NCBI RefSeq assembly: GCF_002902345.1
Contig: NZ_PPQB01000022.1
Span: forward strand, 3,946 to 67,945
Reading direction: 5' to 3'
Length of the DNA: 64,000 bases
Source of the DNA: Staphylococcus arlettae
Lineage (GTDB): Bacteria > Bacillota > Bacilli > Staphylococcales > Staphylococcaceae
In this document: positions 35,166 through 45,866 of the stretch, in pieces
Numbering within the stretch: position 1 is the first letter of the stretch
Layout: each line of letters starts with the position of its first letter
The notes under the pieces: generated by a model
Database searches by the model: none
Told to the model about the DNA's origin: nothing
The model's input: only the letters and a program-made list of their open reading frames with translations
Program-made: the position numbers and the translations under genes

Positions 35166-36705
35166 ATTCCCACTCGATTGTGCTTGGTGGCTTGGAAGTA
35201 ATGTCGTAGACTACGCGGTTGACGCGATCTACTTCGTTAACGATACGACTTGAAATCTTTTGTAAGACTTCCCAATCGATACGGGCAAAGTCACTTGTCA
35301 TACCATCAATCGATGTTACAGCACGGATTCCGACCGTATGATCGTATGTACGGTAGTCTCCCATGACACCTACAGATTGAATGCCTGGTAATACTGTAAA
35401 GTATTGCCAGATTTCACGTTCTAACCCTTCTTCACGAATGACTTGGCGTAAAATAGCATCTGATTCACGTACAATTTCTAATTTGTCTTCAGTAATTTCG
35501 CCTAACACGCGGATTCCTAGTCCTGGACCTGGGAAAGGTTGTCTCCATACTAAGTGTTCTGGAATACCTAATTCGATGCCTAATTCACGTACTTCATCTT
35601 TGAATAGTGTATTAATAGGTTCGATTAATTGGAATTCCATATCTTCAGGTAATCCACCAACATTATGGTGTGATTTAATCGTTTGTGCAGTCTTAGTACC
35701 TGATTCAATGACGTCAGTATACAACGTACCTTGCGCTAAGAAATCGACACCTTTGAGTTTTGAAGCTTCATCATCAAAGACATAAACAAATTCATTACCG
35801 ATAATTTTACGTTTTTGTTCAGGATCTGATACGCCTGCAAGCTTACTCATAAAGCGTTCTTGTGCATCTACACGAATAATATTCATATTGAAGCCTTCAC
35901 CAAATTGCTCCATAACCATGTCGCCTTCGCCTTTACGCAACAAACCGTGGTCTACAAAGATACATGTCAATTGGTCACCAATGGCTTTGTGCAACAATAC
36001 TGCTACTACTGATGAATCTACACCACCACTCATCGCACATAAGACGCGACGATCACCAACTTGTTCACGAATTTTTTCAATTTCAATTTCGATAAAGTTT
36101 TCCATTGACCACTCACCTGTACAGTCACAAACACGGCGTACAAAGTTACGTAATAAGTCATTACCGTATTCAGTGTGACGTACTTCTGGGTGGAATTGCA
36201 CACCGTAAATACGACGCGCTTTATCTTCAATTGCTGCATAATTTGTGCTTGGGCTGTCCGCAATCACTTCAAAGCCTTCTGGAATTTCAATGACTTTATC
36301 TGAATGACTCATCCAAACATTTTGTTCTTCAGGTAAACCAAAGAACAGCTCATCTGTTTTAGCATTAATCACAGCTTTACCATATTCACGCTCATTCGCA
36401 CGTTCTACTTTACCACCTAATAATTTAGTAGTAAGTTGCATACCATAGCAAATACCTAAAATAGGAATGCCTAAATCATAAATTGCTGGATCAATTGTAA
36501 ATGAGCCTTCTTCATATACTGAATTCGGTCCACCTGATAAAATGATACCTTTTGGATTCATACGTTTAATTTCTTCTATTGAAATTTCATGGTCATGTAA
36601 TTCACTGTAGACGCCCATCTCACGAATGCGTCGTGTAATCAATTGATTGTATTGGCTACCAAAGTCTAGTACAAGGATTAATTCTTGCTCTTTCGCCATT
36701 TCCAT
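35164..36705 (-). CDS. guaA: GMP synthase (glutamine-hydrolysing)
   Basis: 513 residues, cytoplasmic. Class I glutamine amidotransferase domain (about 10-200: [15 protein letters not shown] with the nucleophile Cys, GVQFHPEV with His-x-Glu), ATP-pyrophosphatase domain with the P-loop [13 protein letters not shown], and the C-terminal dimerisation domain ending [15 protein letters not shown]. It amidates XMP to GMP, the last step after guaB. ATG at 36705 after AAGGAGATAAACAATT; an ATG two codons later is an alternative. 20 nt after guaB. Confidence 0.97.
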   Translation of the reverse strand: MEMAKEQELILVLDFGSQYNQLITRRIREMGVYSELHDHEISIEEIKRMNPKGIILSGGPNSVYEEGSFTIDPAIYDLGIPILGICYGMQLTTKLLGGKVERANEREYGKAVINAKTDELFFGLPEEQNVWMSHSDKVIEIPEGFEVIADSPSTNYAAIEDKARRIYGVQFHPEVRHTEYGNDLLRNFVRRVCDCTGEWSMENFIEIEIEKIREQVGDRRVLCAMSGGVDSSVVAVLLHKAIGDQLTCIFVDHGLLRKGEGDMVMEQFGEGFNMNIIRVDAQERFMSKLAGVSDPEQKRKIIGNEFVYVFDDEASKLKGVDFLAQGTLYTDVIESGTKTAQTIKSHHNVGGLPEDMEFQLIEPINTLFKDEVRELGIELGIPEHLVWRQPFPGPGLGIRVLGEITEDKLEIVRESDAILRQVIREEGLEREIWQYFTVLPGIQSVGVMGDYRTYDHTVGIRAVTSIDGMTSDFARIDWEVLQKISSRIVNEVDRVNRVVYDITSKPPSTIEWE

Positions 36706-36725
36706 AATTGTTTATCTCCTTTGAC

Positions 36726-38192
<1,467 letters not shown>

Positions 38193-38226
38193 TTAGTACA
38201 GCCTCCAATTTTTATTTATAGTTACA

Positions 38227-39495
38227 TTATTTCATAACTTCTGTCGTTTGTTGATACTTTATACCATTAAAAAAGAAATTCAGAATAATTGCTGATAATG
38301 CGCCTAGAACAATACCGTTTTGCGTTAACCAGGCAAATTGCTCGCCTAATGATTCAAACGCTTGAGGTACTGCACTTATACCCGTTCCTAGTCCAACTGA
38401 TACCGCAATTATCAATAAATTATTTTGATTTTTAAAATCGATATTACCTAATATACTAACACCATATGCCATAACCATGCCAAACATAGCAATCATGGCA
38501 CCGCCTAATACTGGTAATGGAATCATGTTAGCCAAAGCACCCAATTTAGGGATACAACCACATATCAATAACAAAATGACCATGCCATAGATAACATTGT
38601 TTTTCTTAGCACCTGACAATGAAACCAAGCCCACATTTTGTGAATATGCCGTATACGGAAAAGCATTAAACACAGCACCTAACATAATCGCAAGACCTTC
38701 GGCAGTATAACCTTTACGAAAATCTTTACGGTCAAGTTGTTTTCCTGTAATTTGACTTAGCGCATGATAGACACCAGTAGATTCGATTAAACTCACTAAA
38801 GCTACAATAAAGAATACGAGTGTTGCTCCAAAATCAAAACTAAACATTGAAAAGCGAAATGGCTGTGGTAAAGCAAACCAATGTGCTTCTCCTACTTGCT
38901 TCACATCAACACTACCGAATGTAGAAGCCAGTATTGTCCCAACAAGCAAGCCAATCAAAATTGCGATGGATTTAAAAAATCCAGTTGTCAATCGTTGAAT
39001 AATTAAGATAACCAACAGTGTAACAACGCCTAACACAATATTATTGCCATTGCCGTAATCTTTAGCACCTTCACCACCAGCTAAATAATTCATAGCCACT
39101 GGCATTAAATTAATCCCAATAATTGTAACGACACTACCTGTTACAACAGGCGGGAAAAATCTAACGAGTTGCGAGAAAAACGGTGCAATGATGACGACTA
39201 AAATACCTGATAAGAATAATGAGCCATATAATACATCTATACCTTTAGTCTGTCCTATTAAAATCATTGGAGCTACGGCTGTAAATGTACAACCTAGAAC
39301 TATAGGTAAACCTGTCCCCGTCCCTTTCCATACTTGTAAAAATGTCGCGACACCACACATAAAAATATCTATCGTAACTAAAAATGCAATTTGTTCAGGC
39401 GTAAAGTCTAAACTAGTCCCTACAATAATAGGTACGAGAATGGCTCCCGCGTACATAGCTAATAAATGTTGAACACTTAAAATAAACGTCTTCAT
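38227..39495 (-). CDS. pbuX: Xanthine permease (NCS2 family)
   Basis: 422 residues, 12-14 membrane segments. NCS2 marks: FILSVQHLLAMYAGAILVPIIVG, SGILVVIIAPFFSQLVRFFPPVVTGSVVTIIGINLMPVA and NAFPYTAYSQNVGLVSLSGAKK (the QNVGL motif close to the substrate site). Imports xanthine for Xpt. The ATG overlaps the xpt stop by 4 nt (ATGA), so the two are translationally coupled. Confidence 0.95.
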   Translation of the reverse strand: MKTFILSVQHLLAMYAGAILVPIIVGTSLDFTPEQIAFLVTIDIFMCGVATFLQVWKGTGTGLPIVLGCTFTAVAPMILIGQTKGIDVLYGSLFLSGILVVIIAPFFSQLVRFFPPVVTGSVVTIIGINLMPVAMNYLAGGEGAKDYGNGNNIVLGVVTLLVILIIQRLTTGFFKSIAILIGLLVGTILASTFGSVDVKQVGEAHWFALPQPFRFSMFSFDFGATLVFFIVALVSLIESTGVYHALSQITGKQLDRKDFRKGYTAEGLAIMLGAVFNAFPYTAYSQNVGLVSLSGAKKNNVIYGMVILLLICGCIPKLGALANMIPLPVLGGAMIAMFGMVMAYGVSILGNIDFKNQNNLLIIAVSVGLGTGISAVPQAFESLGEQFAWLTQNGIVLGALSAIILNFFFNGIKYQQTTEVMK

Positions 39496-40085
39496 ATTTG
39501 TGTGCCTACTTCTTCGCTGGCAAATGTCACTTTATTACCTTGCAATGAAGCTACTTTACATAATGAAGAAACACGTAATTCTGCGTCCTCTAATCGTTGT
39601 CTGCCAGGTTGGAAACTTTTTTCGATAACAATGCCTACTCCCGCTGTTGAAGCTTGGGCTTGTTTAACAATTTCATTCAATCCTAATGAGGCATCTCCAT
39701 TAGCTAAAAAGTCATCAATAATAAGTACTCGGTCATCTTTGGCTAAAAATTCATTTGAGACAATAACCGTACTCGTTGTATTTTTAGTAAATGAATGAAT
39801 ATCAGCATGATAGACATCTTGTGTTAAAGTGCTTGGTTTTGCTTTTTTCGCAAACAAACACGGTACATTAAACTGTAATGCTGCCATTATTGCAGGCGCG
39901 ATACCTGAAGCTTCGATCGTTAATATTTTAGTAATGCCTTCATCCTTAAATTGCTCATAAAACGTTTGTCCCACTTGTTGCATCAGGCCTGCATCGATTT
40001 GATGATTTAAAAAACCATCTACTTTTAAAATCTTTTCATCAATTACAATACCGTCCTCTTTTACTTTGCGTTCCAACAAATCCAC
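39492..40085 (-). CDS. xpt: Xanthine phosphoribosyltransferase
   Basis: 197 residues. Converts xanthine plus PRPP to XMP, feeding GuaA. Seen: GFLNHQIDAGLMQQVGQTF, TIEASGIAPAIMAALQF, the PRPP-binding loop VLIIDDFLANGDASLGL and a C-terminal EKSFQPGRQRLEDA. The start is GTG at 40085 with GGAGG 9 nt upstream, agreeing with the homologue start (ELLxxKVKEDG). First gene after the guanine riboswitch. Confidence 0.95.
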   Translation of the reverse strand: MDLLERKVKEDGIVIDEKILKVDGFLNHQIDAGLMQQVGQTFYEQFKDEGITKILTIEASGIAPAIMAALQFNVPCLFAKKAKPSTLTQDVYHADIHSFTKNTTSTVIVSNEFLAKDDRVLIIDDFLANGDASLGLNEIVKQAQASTAGVGIVIEKSFQPGRQRLEDAELRVSSLCKVASLQGNKVTFASEEVGTQI

Positions 40086-40112
40086 TCGAAAAAACCTCCT
40101 CAATTTGTATAC

Positions 40113-40143
40113 AAAAAAAACCCTAAACCAACAAAGTTTCAGG
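40113..40143 (-). terminator. Riboswitch-controlled terminator before xpt
   Basis: On the minus strand, CCTGAAAC-TTTGTTG-GTTTAGGG (one mismatch) then eight T. ACTCGTAG just 5' of it (40146-40153) is complementary to CTATGAGT of the aptamer's P1 3' strand, suggesting the antiterminator pairing. Confidence 0.8.
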
Positions 40144-40340
40144 ATCTACGAGTGAACAAGCCATACAACTATGTAACTAGCATTTAAAAGCCAGATAATT
40201 GCTTATCTAAGTGCTAAAGTTGAATAAACATTTCCCGTTGCTATTCTGCGCAAGCACTTTATGTATGATAAGCCCTATTGTTTTTAATATCATGTGAATA
40301 ATAAAAGCAATAGTTTTACATTGTTTTGTATTGGGGTGTT

Positions 40341-40410
40341 ACTCATAGTCATATCGTTAATGGCGACATGGTAGAAACTTCTAAAGCCGTATTCTTCAGA
40401 TTATATGAGT
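40341..40410 (-). ncRNA. Guanine riboswitch aptamer (purine riboswitch)
   Basis: Minus-strand RNA with P1 ACTCATA...TATGAGT, the conserved TATAATC, GAAGTTTCTACC and ATATGACTATGAGT segments of the purine aptamer. The base before U in GACUAU is C, which pairs with guanine (adenine riboswitches have U). It represses xpt-pbuX-guaB-guaA when guanine is high. The aptamer is some 200 nt from the terminator, which is unusually far. Confidence 0.95.
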
Positions 40411-40428
40411 TAGATAAATTATTATACG

Positions 40429-40458
40429 ATAATACCAAATTCCACCTTTTTTTTCAAT
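40429..40458 (-). promoter_or_regulatory. Promoter of the xpt operon
   Basis: TTGAAA (40453-40458), 18-nt spacer, TATTAT (40429-40434) on the minus strand, about 20 bp upstream of the aptamer. Confidence 0.75.
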
Positions 40459-40577
40459 ATATACATTGTCCGCAATATTATTTCGAGCACGATTACACTG
40501 CACGTTGCAATCGTTTTCTATAGTGTTTTCATGGTGTTTGTCAAGATACGAGAAACATTATATAATTTAATAAATTC

Positions 40578-40603
40578 GTTTTATTTTCATGCTTCAAGGG
40601 TAA
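40578..40603 (+). promoter_or_regulatory. Sigma-B-type promoter of the YflT-domain gene
   Basis: GTTTTA (40578-40583), 14-nt spacer, GGGTAA (40598-40603), close to the GTTTAA-N13/14-GGGTAT consensus. It lies 38 bp before the start codon, with no competing sigma-A promoter visible. Confidence 0.75.
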
Positions 40604-40641
40604 ACATGCAATAAGTGAAAACAACAAGTGGAGGGGTAACC

Positions 40642-41052
40642 ATGACAGAATTTACTGTAGTCGATAATGCAGAGGCTTTATATCAAGCAATTGATGGCAA
40701 AAGAGCAGAGGGGTATAAAGATTATGAACTAACTGTGTTAAGTAAATCTAAATTACATTTAGATGAATTACATGATTCAGAAATCAATCTAACATCTACT
40801 GGTGGCACATTTAGTGATAAAGTGGCTAAAATCATGACTGGCGAAGATACTGAAAGTGTAGTACTTGCAAACTACAACCTTTCTGATGAAGCGTCTGAAC
40901 GTTATAAAAAAGAACTTATGGACAATAAATTTATTTTAGTTGCTGCTAAAGATACAAGTTCCCATGAAGAAGTGAATCACTTAAATGCCGCATATGATGA
41001 AAAGATTCTCGGTAAACATTTTTCTGAAGAAACACGTGGACCAAAATCTTAA
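40642..41052 (+). CDS. General stress protein with YflT (heat-induced stress protein) domain
   Basis: 136 residues, soluble and acidic. The Ty3-type YflT domain covers about 3-110: FTVVDNAEALYQAIDGKRAEGYKDYELTVLSKSK and SDKVAKIMTGEDTESVVL, with a C-terminal acidic/charged tail (GKHFSEETRGPKS). Homologues are sigma-B-controlled general stress proteins in Bacillus and Staphylococcus; here a sigma-B-like promoter is seen 38 bp upstream. The ATG at 40642 follows GGAGGGG. Biochemical role unknown. Confidence 0.88.
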   Translation: MTEFTVVDNAEALYQAIDGKRAEGYKDYELTVLSKSKLHLDELHDSEINLTSTGGTFSDKVAKIMTGEDTESVVLANYNLSDEASERYKKELMDNKFILVAAKDTSSHEEVNHLNAAYDEKILGKHFSEETRGPKS

Positions 41053-41067
41053 AGCTACAAACAGTAA

Positions 41068-41104
41068 AAGACTGGACTATTATTAATAATAGTCCAGTCT
41101 TTTT
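41068..41104 (+). terminator. Terminator of the YflT-domain gene
   Basis: AAGACTGGACTATT / AATAGTCCAGTCTT stem with a short loop, then TTTT. Confidence 0.88.
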
Positions 41105-41154
41105 ATATTGTCTGTAGTTACACTTTAGGTATCAGTTCTGCTACTACTTTTCAT

Positions 41155-41275
41155 AAATATGGGTATGGGCAAAATCCTGCGAAATAACTCTCAACGAAGA
41201 CTACAAGCTGAGGCAAAGCCCGCGGAAAGCGTGCACAAAAACTGTCAACAAAGTCATAGATTATGTCGATAAGCT
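41155..41275 (+). repeat. Dispersed repeat R2, degenerate copy D
   Basis: Carries ATCCTGCGAAATA, GAAGACTACAAGCTGAGGCAAAG, CCCGCGGAAAGCGTGCACAA and CTGTCAACAAAGTC, but has lost the ends. It lies about 90 bp before copy E in the same orientation. Confidence 0.7.
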
Positions 41276-41366
41276 ATGGTGGTATGAGACGATTCAATAA
41301 TATTCCATTCTTACTTTAGAACATAGACTACTTCAGGTAATAGTTCGTCTAAATCTGGCATGAAAT

Positions 41367-41490
41367 ATGGGCAGTTTTGGGCCGACTCCTGTGGGAATAG
41401 CACTGGCCAAAGACTACAGGCTGAGGCAGTGCCCGCGGAAAGCGTGCACAAAAACTGCCAACATAGCAGGAAGCTATGTTGCATTCCTTT
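41367..41490 (+). repeat. Dispersed repeat R2, copy E
   Basis: GGGCAGTTTTGGGCCGACTC, TGTGGGAATAGCACTGGCCA, GTGCCCGCGGAAAGCGTGCA and AAAACTGCCAACATAG. Close to copy A. The gap 41053-41572 otherwise holds only the promoter of the next gene (TATAAT at about 41537). Confidence 0.78.
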
Positions 41491-41572
41491 TCATAATAAA
41501 AAAATATTTCATCCATACATAGAAAAAGCCATATGCTATAATGGGCAAAACAACAAACGTGGAGGTTTAAGT

Positions 41573-42247
41573 ATGGAATTTAAAGTAGTGAAATCCGTCA
41601 ATGATCCATTATTTAAAGAAGCAATCCAGCTCTATGATGCTAAATTAGACGTATCTTTAGCTGAAGGAGAAAAGATATTCCGTCAATCTTTAGAAAATAA
41701 ATATACGAAAGATGATTATATCTTTCTCGTAGGTCTAGAAGATTGCCAAGCAGTAAGTCTGGCAACAGCACATTACGAAGCTACAACCAACTCATCTTTT
41801 TTAATTTATCTTATTGCCAAAGACAACCCCAACCACGACGAAGTTATCGCTTTAACATTAGAAGAAATTCAAAAAGAGATTAACCATTTATCCTATCAAT
41901 TACATTCACGAGATGTTAACTTTATTATGCTAGAAGTGAAACAAGAGCCTGAAGACACAGAACAACTTGAAGACCAATCAACTATTTTAAGTAATCGTCG
42001 CCGCTTTCTGTTTGAACATGGCTTTGAAAAACAAAACGACATTGACTATATCGCACCGCAACGTAAAGGGGAAAGTCTAGAGTCACCTATGGATTTATTT
42101 ATTAAACCAAATATCGAATTAACAAAAGATATTTATGGCGCTAGTATCAAATCAAATTATATCTTAAAATACGTTTTCGCTAACAAAATACCTCGCAGTG
42201 AAATCTACCCCCTTTTAGAGGAAATGGACCTACGTAAGCAGTCTTAA
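41573..42247 (+). CDS. GNAT-like protein, function unknown
   Basis: 224 residues, soluble. N-terminal region EFKVVKSVNDPLFKEAIQLYDAKLDVSLAEGEKIF followed by SFLIYLIAKDNPNHDEVIALTLEEIQKEI and a later FLFEHGFEKQNDIDYIAP resembling the end of an acetyltransferase fold. The acetyl-CoA pyrophosphate loop is not obvious, so activity is uncertain. The ATG has GGAGG 9 nt upstream; upstream in-frame codons fall in repeat R2. Confidence 0.7.
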   Translation: MEFKVVKSVNDPLFKEAIQLYDAKLDVSLAEGEKIFRQSLENKYTKDDYIFLVGLEDCQAVSLATAHYEATTNSSFLIYLIAKDNPNHDEVIALTLEEIQKEINHLSYQLHSRDVNFIMLEVKQEPEDTEQLEDQSTILSNRRRFLFEHGFEKQNDIDYIAPQRKGESLESPMDLFIKPNIELTKDIYGASIKSNYILKYVFANKIPRSEIYPLLEEMDLRKQS

Positions 42248-42374
42248 TTTTACAAGGAACACTTGAAATGAAGACTTAAAGGGGTTAAACTAACATAGAA
42301 GTAAGACTGACGTTTCACTAACCGAAGACAAACGTCCGTATACATAATCACATATTAAGAAAGGGATTATCTCT

Positions 42375-43370
42375 ATGTTAACGAAAGAATTTGCTCAACG
42401 TGTTGAACTAAGTGAAAAACAAGTACGTAAAATAGTACAACATTTAGAAGAACGTGGTTATCAACTTAGTAAAACTGAATACCGTGGCCGTGAAGCTACT
42501 GATTTCCATGAAGAAGATATTGAATTATTCCAAGATATCGCAGAAAAAGTCAAACAAACAAATAGTTACGATTTAGCCTTTGACGAACTAGAAAAAGAAA
42601 AAGACTTCTTACAAGTATTAGTCAAAGACACAGACGAACAATTACCAGCTGACCAAAATGTTGCTAATGTCATTGAAGACTTACGTACAGAATTGGAAAA
42701 AATGCGTGAAGAGCGCCACATGCTTGGTCAAATGATTAGCCAAGTACATAATCAACAAAACGAATTACGTGAGTTACAAAATCAAATCACTACAAAAATA
42801 GACGCAAATACGGAATCACTGACTGCATTACAAACATCTACTGAAGAAATTAAAACAACTCAGTCTGATATTCAAAGTGCGCAAAAAGAGCAATCTGAAT
42901 TAGTAAAATCCAGTGTGGCAAATGAAACAATTGCAGCTAAACCTAAGCAGGAAGCTCAGACGGCAACATCTGAAGCTAATACTGAAACTGCTACGTCAAC
43001 GAACGACAGTCAATCAGAAACAGCGTCAGCTAAATTAACTGAAGACGAGATTACATCTACTTCAACTAATTCTGAAAACCATGCAGCAAAAACACCACAA
43101 ACTGCAAGTACGACTGAAGCAACTTCAGCTAAAACAACTACAGATGAAATTACTGAATCAACTGCGGAAAGTACTTCATCAACAAATGTTGCTGAATCTG
43201 AATCATCATCTGAAGAATCAACGACAAAATCTGAAGATCACAGTGAGACAACTAATACATTCAGCATAAATGACTCAGCTCAATCCGAACCAGCAAGTGA
43301 ATCTGCACAATACAATTCACAATCACAAGGTGAGAAAAAAGGCTTCTTTGCACGTCTGTTTAATTTATAA
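42375..43370 (+). CDS. Helix-turn-helix/coiled-coil protein with long Ser/Thr/Glu-rich tail
   Basis: 331 residues. N-terminal MerR-like helix-turn-helix (about 1-60: TKEFAQRVELSEKQVRKIVQHLEERGYQLSKTEYRGREATDFHEEDIELF), a coiled coil (about 95-170, heptads in LRTELEKMREERHMLGQMISQVHNQQNELRELQNQIT), then some 140 low-complexity residues rich in S, T, E and A, and a hydrophobic/basic end KKGFFARLFNL that could touch the membrane. The layout resembles DUF3967/DUF536-type proteins. GAAAGGGATTATCTCT precedes the ATG. Confidence 0.75.
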   Translation: MLTKEFAQRVELSEKQVRKIVQHLEERGYQLSKTEYRGREATDFHEEDIELFQDIAEKVKQTNSYDLAFDELEKEKDFLQVLVKDTDEQLPADQNVANVIEDLRTELEKMREERHMLGQMISQVHNQQNELRELQNQITTKIDANTESLTALQTSTEEIKTTQSDIQSAQKEQSELVKSSVANETIAAKPKQEAQTATSEANTETATSTNDSQSETASAKLTEDEITSTSTNSENHAAKTPQTASTTEATSAKTTTDEITESTAESTSSTNVAESESSSEESTTKSEDHSETTNTFSINDSAQSEPASESAQYNSQSQGEKKGFFARLFNL

Positions 43371-43387
43371 TATATAGCTATTTTTAT

Positions 43388-43416
43388 AGTCTAGACTCCG
43401 GTCTAGACTTTTTTTA
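43388..43416 (+). terminator. Terminator of the coiled-coil protein gene
   Basis: AGTCTAGAC-TCCG-GTCTAGACT followed by seven T. Confidence 0.92.
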
Positions 43417-43560
43417 ATGCTCTAAAGATTGTAATAATATTCTGACTATAATTTTTATAGTAATATTTGAGTTTTTCCTCTTGAATAAATATTGTTTTGC
43501 TACTATCCTTATTAGGTATGTCGGATTAAATTATATTAAAAGAAAGTGTAGGTCTTTACT

Positions 43561-44946
43561 ATGTTATTTACTATTATTAACATAATTGTATTTGTGGCCT
43601 TCATCATCGGATTATATATTATGGCTAAAAGACACGTATCTTTCCCTAAACGTGTATTCACTGCATTAGGTGTAGGGATTTTATACGGGGTAGCCATCCA
43701 TCTTATCTATGATGTCGATAGTAGTATAACTAAACAAACAACTGATTGGTTTAGTGTTGTCGGAGACGGTTATATTGCCTTGTTACAAATGATTGTTATT
43801 CCATTAATTTTTATTTCTATTGTTTCAGCGTTCACCAAAATACAAATCGGTGAAAAATTTGCGAAGATAGGCGTTTGGATCTTCGTATTCTTAATTGGTA
43901 CAGTAGCTATTGCAGCTATTGTTGGTATTATTTCAGCATTAATATTTGGATTAGATGCTTCAACAATTGACTTAGGTAATGCTGAAAGCTCACGTGGTAG
44001 TGAAATTGCTAGCCAAGCAAAAGATATGACAGCACAAACATTACCTCAACAAATTTTAGAGTTACTACCAAGTAACCCATTCTTAGACTTCACAGGACAA
44101 CGTACTACATCAACAATTGCAGTCGTTATCTTTGCAGCCTTTATAGGTTTTGCATTTTTACGTGTTATGCGTAAACAACCTGAAAGTGGCAATGTTTTAA
44201 AACGTGGTATCGATGCATTATACGCGTTAGTTATGTCTATTGTAACGTTCGTATTACGCTTAACACCTTATGGTATTTTAGCAATTATGACTAATACTAT
44301 TGCTACAAGTGACTTTGCGGCAATTTGGACACTTGGTAAATTTGTAATTGCATCTTATGCAGCACTTATTACTATGTATATTATCCATTTAATTATTATT
44401 GGTGGTATTGGGTTAAATCCTATTACCTTCGTGAAAAAAACGGGAGAAGTATTACTTTTCGCTTTTACATCACGTTCAAGCGCTGGTACATTACCACTTA
44501 ATGTGCAAACACAAAAAACACGTTTAGGTGTACCTGATGGTATTGCTAACTTCTCCGCATCATTCGGTTTGTCTATAGGACAAAACGGTTGTGCCGGTAT
44601 TTATCCCGCAATGTTAGCTGTGATGGTTGCGCCAGCAGCTGGCGTTGAAGTGAATTTACAATTCATTTTATCCGTTATCGGTGTTGTTATTATAAGTTCA
44701 TTCGGTGTAGCCGGTGTTGGTGGCGGTGCAACTTTCGCCTCTATACTCGTATTATCAACATTAAATCTTCCTGTCGCATTAGCAGGTGTCTTAATCTCAG
44801 TAGAACCATTAATCGATATGGGTCGTACGGCATTAAACGTCAACGATTCTATGCTTGCTGGTGCAGGTACTGCTAAACTTACAGATAACTTAGATAAAGA
44901 TACGTACAACGATAGTACTTACGGTGAACTTACTGCCAATAATTAA
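43561..44946 (+). CDS. tcyP: L-cystine/dicarboxylate symporter (TcyP)
   Basis: 461 residues, 8-10 membrane spans, dicarboxylate/amino acid:cation symporter family. Seen: QMIVIPLIFISIVSAFTKIQ, the serine-rich hairpin FAFTSRSSAGTLPLNVQT, GIANFSASFGLSIGQNGCAGIYPAML and LDPLID-like EPLIDMGRTALNVN (substrate-site Asp and Asn). Bacillus TcyP imports cystine; position next to nfrA and ahpCF is conserved in staphylococci. A plausible role is sulfur supply and redox balance. The GTAGGTC region upstream is a weak RBS. Confidence 0.88.
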   Translation: MLFTIINIIVFVAFIIGLYIMAKRHVSFPKRVFTALGVGILYGVAIHLIYDVDSSITKQTTDWFSVVGDGYIALLQMIVIPLIFISIVSAFTKIQIGEKFAKIGVWIFVFLIGTVAIAAIVGIISALIFGLDASTIDLGNAESSRGSEIASQAKDMTAQTLPQQILELLPSNPFLDFTGQRTTSTIAVVIFAAFIGFAFLRVMRKQPESGNVLKRGIDALYALVMSIVTFVLRLTPYGILAIMTNTIATSDFAAIWTLGKFVIASYAALITMYIIHLIIIGGIGLNPITFVKKTGEVLLFAFTSRSSAGTLPLNVQTQKTRLGVPDGIANFSASFGLSIGQNGCAGIYPAMLAVMVAPAAGVEVNLQFILSVIGVVIISSFGVAGVGGGATFASILVLSTLNLPVALAGVLISVEPLIDMGRTALNVNDSMLAGAGTAKLTDNLDKDTYNDSTYGELTANN

Positions 44947-44975
44947 ACACCTAGTTACTATGTAATATTTATCTA

Positions 44976-45030
44976 ACAAAAAACACTTCGTTAAATTCAT
45001 CACAGCATGAATTTTAACGAAGTGTTTTTT
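44976..45030 (+). terminator. tcyP terminator
   Basis: Long stem of AAAAAACACTTCGTTAAA(TT)CAT with ATGAATTTTAACGAAGTG, followed by seven T. A small loop. Confidence 0.88.
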
Positions 45031-45097
45031 TATATAGATTGCTTACTTTTTTAGTAACAAGTCTCCCTATGCCCTTCCTATTATTCACCAATTTAAA

Positions 45098-45140
45098 AAC
45101 AACGACTTAACCCTTTTCGTTAGAGGAATAAGTCGTTGTT
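45098..45140 (-). terminator. Terminator for the minus-strand gene at 45205
   Basis: ACAACGACTTA / TAAGTCGTTGT with a 19-nt loop; reading leftwards it is followed by TTTTT. Confidence 0.8.
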
Positions 45141-45204
45141 CATCTTGCTACAGCTTTTGTCTTTATTTGTATGTTTTCACCAGACACTCAAATTGCTAGC
45201 TTCT

Positions 45205-45792
45205 TTATGCTATAGGTTTGAAAGGGCCCCAAGTAATCTTCTTCTTACTATCTAATGGCGTTTGCTTAATCTCATGAGAGACGTCATCAAACCACTTTAA
45301 AAATGCTGCATATTTATCAAGTTGGGCTTCCATACTTTCTTCCGAAATGTCATGTAAATACCAGGTTTTACTTTCAAATTCGAATTGAATTTGTGTGTAA
45401 GCCATTCGCGTTAAGTGTGCACGATCATATAAACAATGTGCTTGTTTTACAATATTATCCACTTGCGGCAATAGATTGTGTGCAATGATGTTTTTGTGCT
45501 GTGTATTATCCAAATCATTCCACATTCTTACCTGACCATTCATTTGAAAGAAAATGTCCATAGTTGGATCTTTTTCATCAAAGGAAATTAATATAAATAT
45601 ACGTTCTGCCGTATGATCTACGCAGTTTAATGTACTTACAATGATTTTACTCGCTATTTTCGCCCAATATTGTTGTGCTTCTTCTGGAGTAAGTTGGTTG
45701 TTATCTATATGTGTATCACGCTTTTTTTCACTTGGACCCACTGCATCTGTGTTTTCATTCTTCTTAAATAATCTATCAAACATGCTCAACAC
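45205..45792 (-). CDS. Soluble protein of unknown function, weak YezG/DUF600-like look
   Basis: 195 residues. After a polar leader (FDRLFKKNENTDAVGPSEKK) comes a compact domain (about 30-190) with LTPEEAQQYWAKIASKIIVS, AERIFILISFDEKDPTMDIFFQMNGQVRMWND and LYDRAHLTRMAYTQIQFEFESKTWYLHD, a beta-alpha layout loosely reminiscent of DUF600 immunity-type proteins. The GTG at 45792, 6 nt after GAGGGG, is chosen over the ATG at 45783, which lies 15 nt after it. I would not assign a function. Confidence 0.6.
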   Translation of the reverse strand: MLSMFDRLFKKNENTDAVGPSEKKRDTHIDNNQLTPEEAQQYWAKIASKIIVSTLNCVDHTAERIFILISFDEKDPTMDIFFQMNGQVRMWNDLDNTQHKNIIAHNLLPQVDNIVKQAHCLYDRAHLTRMAYTQIQFEFESKTWYLHDISEESMEAQLDKYAAFLKWFDDVSHEIKQTPLDSKKKITWGPFKPIA

Positions 45793-45866
45793 AACCAACC
45801 CCTCTCTATAGTTACACAAAACTAAAAAACTTTTCGACACTAACACCATGTCATGGTATAGCTTGC

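Noticed and set aside
41360-41572. N-terminal extension of the GNAT-like gene
   Set aside because: The open frame runs back into repeat R2; the RBS-supported ATG at 41573 is the start.
43081-43269. Gln/Leu-rich ORF inside the coiled-coil protein gene
   Set aside because: Frame-shifted reading of the low-complexity Ser/Thr/Glu tail.
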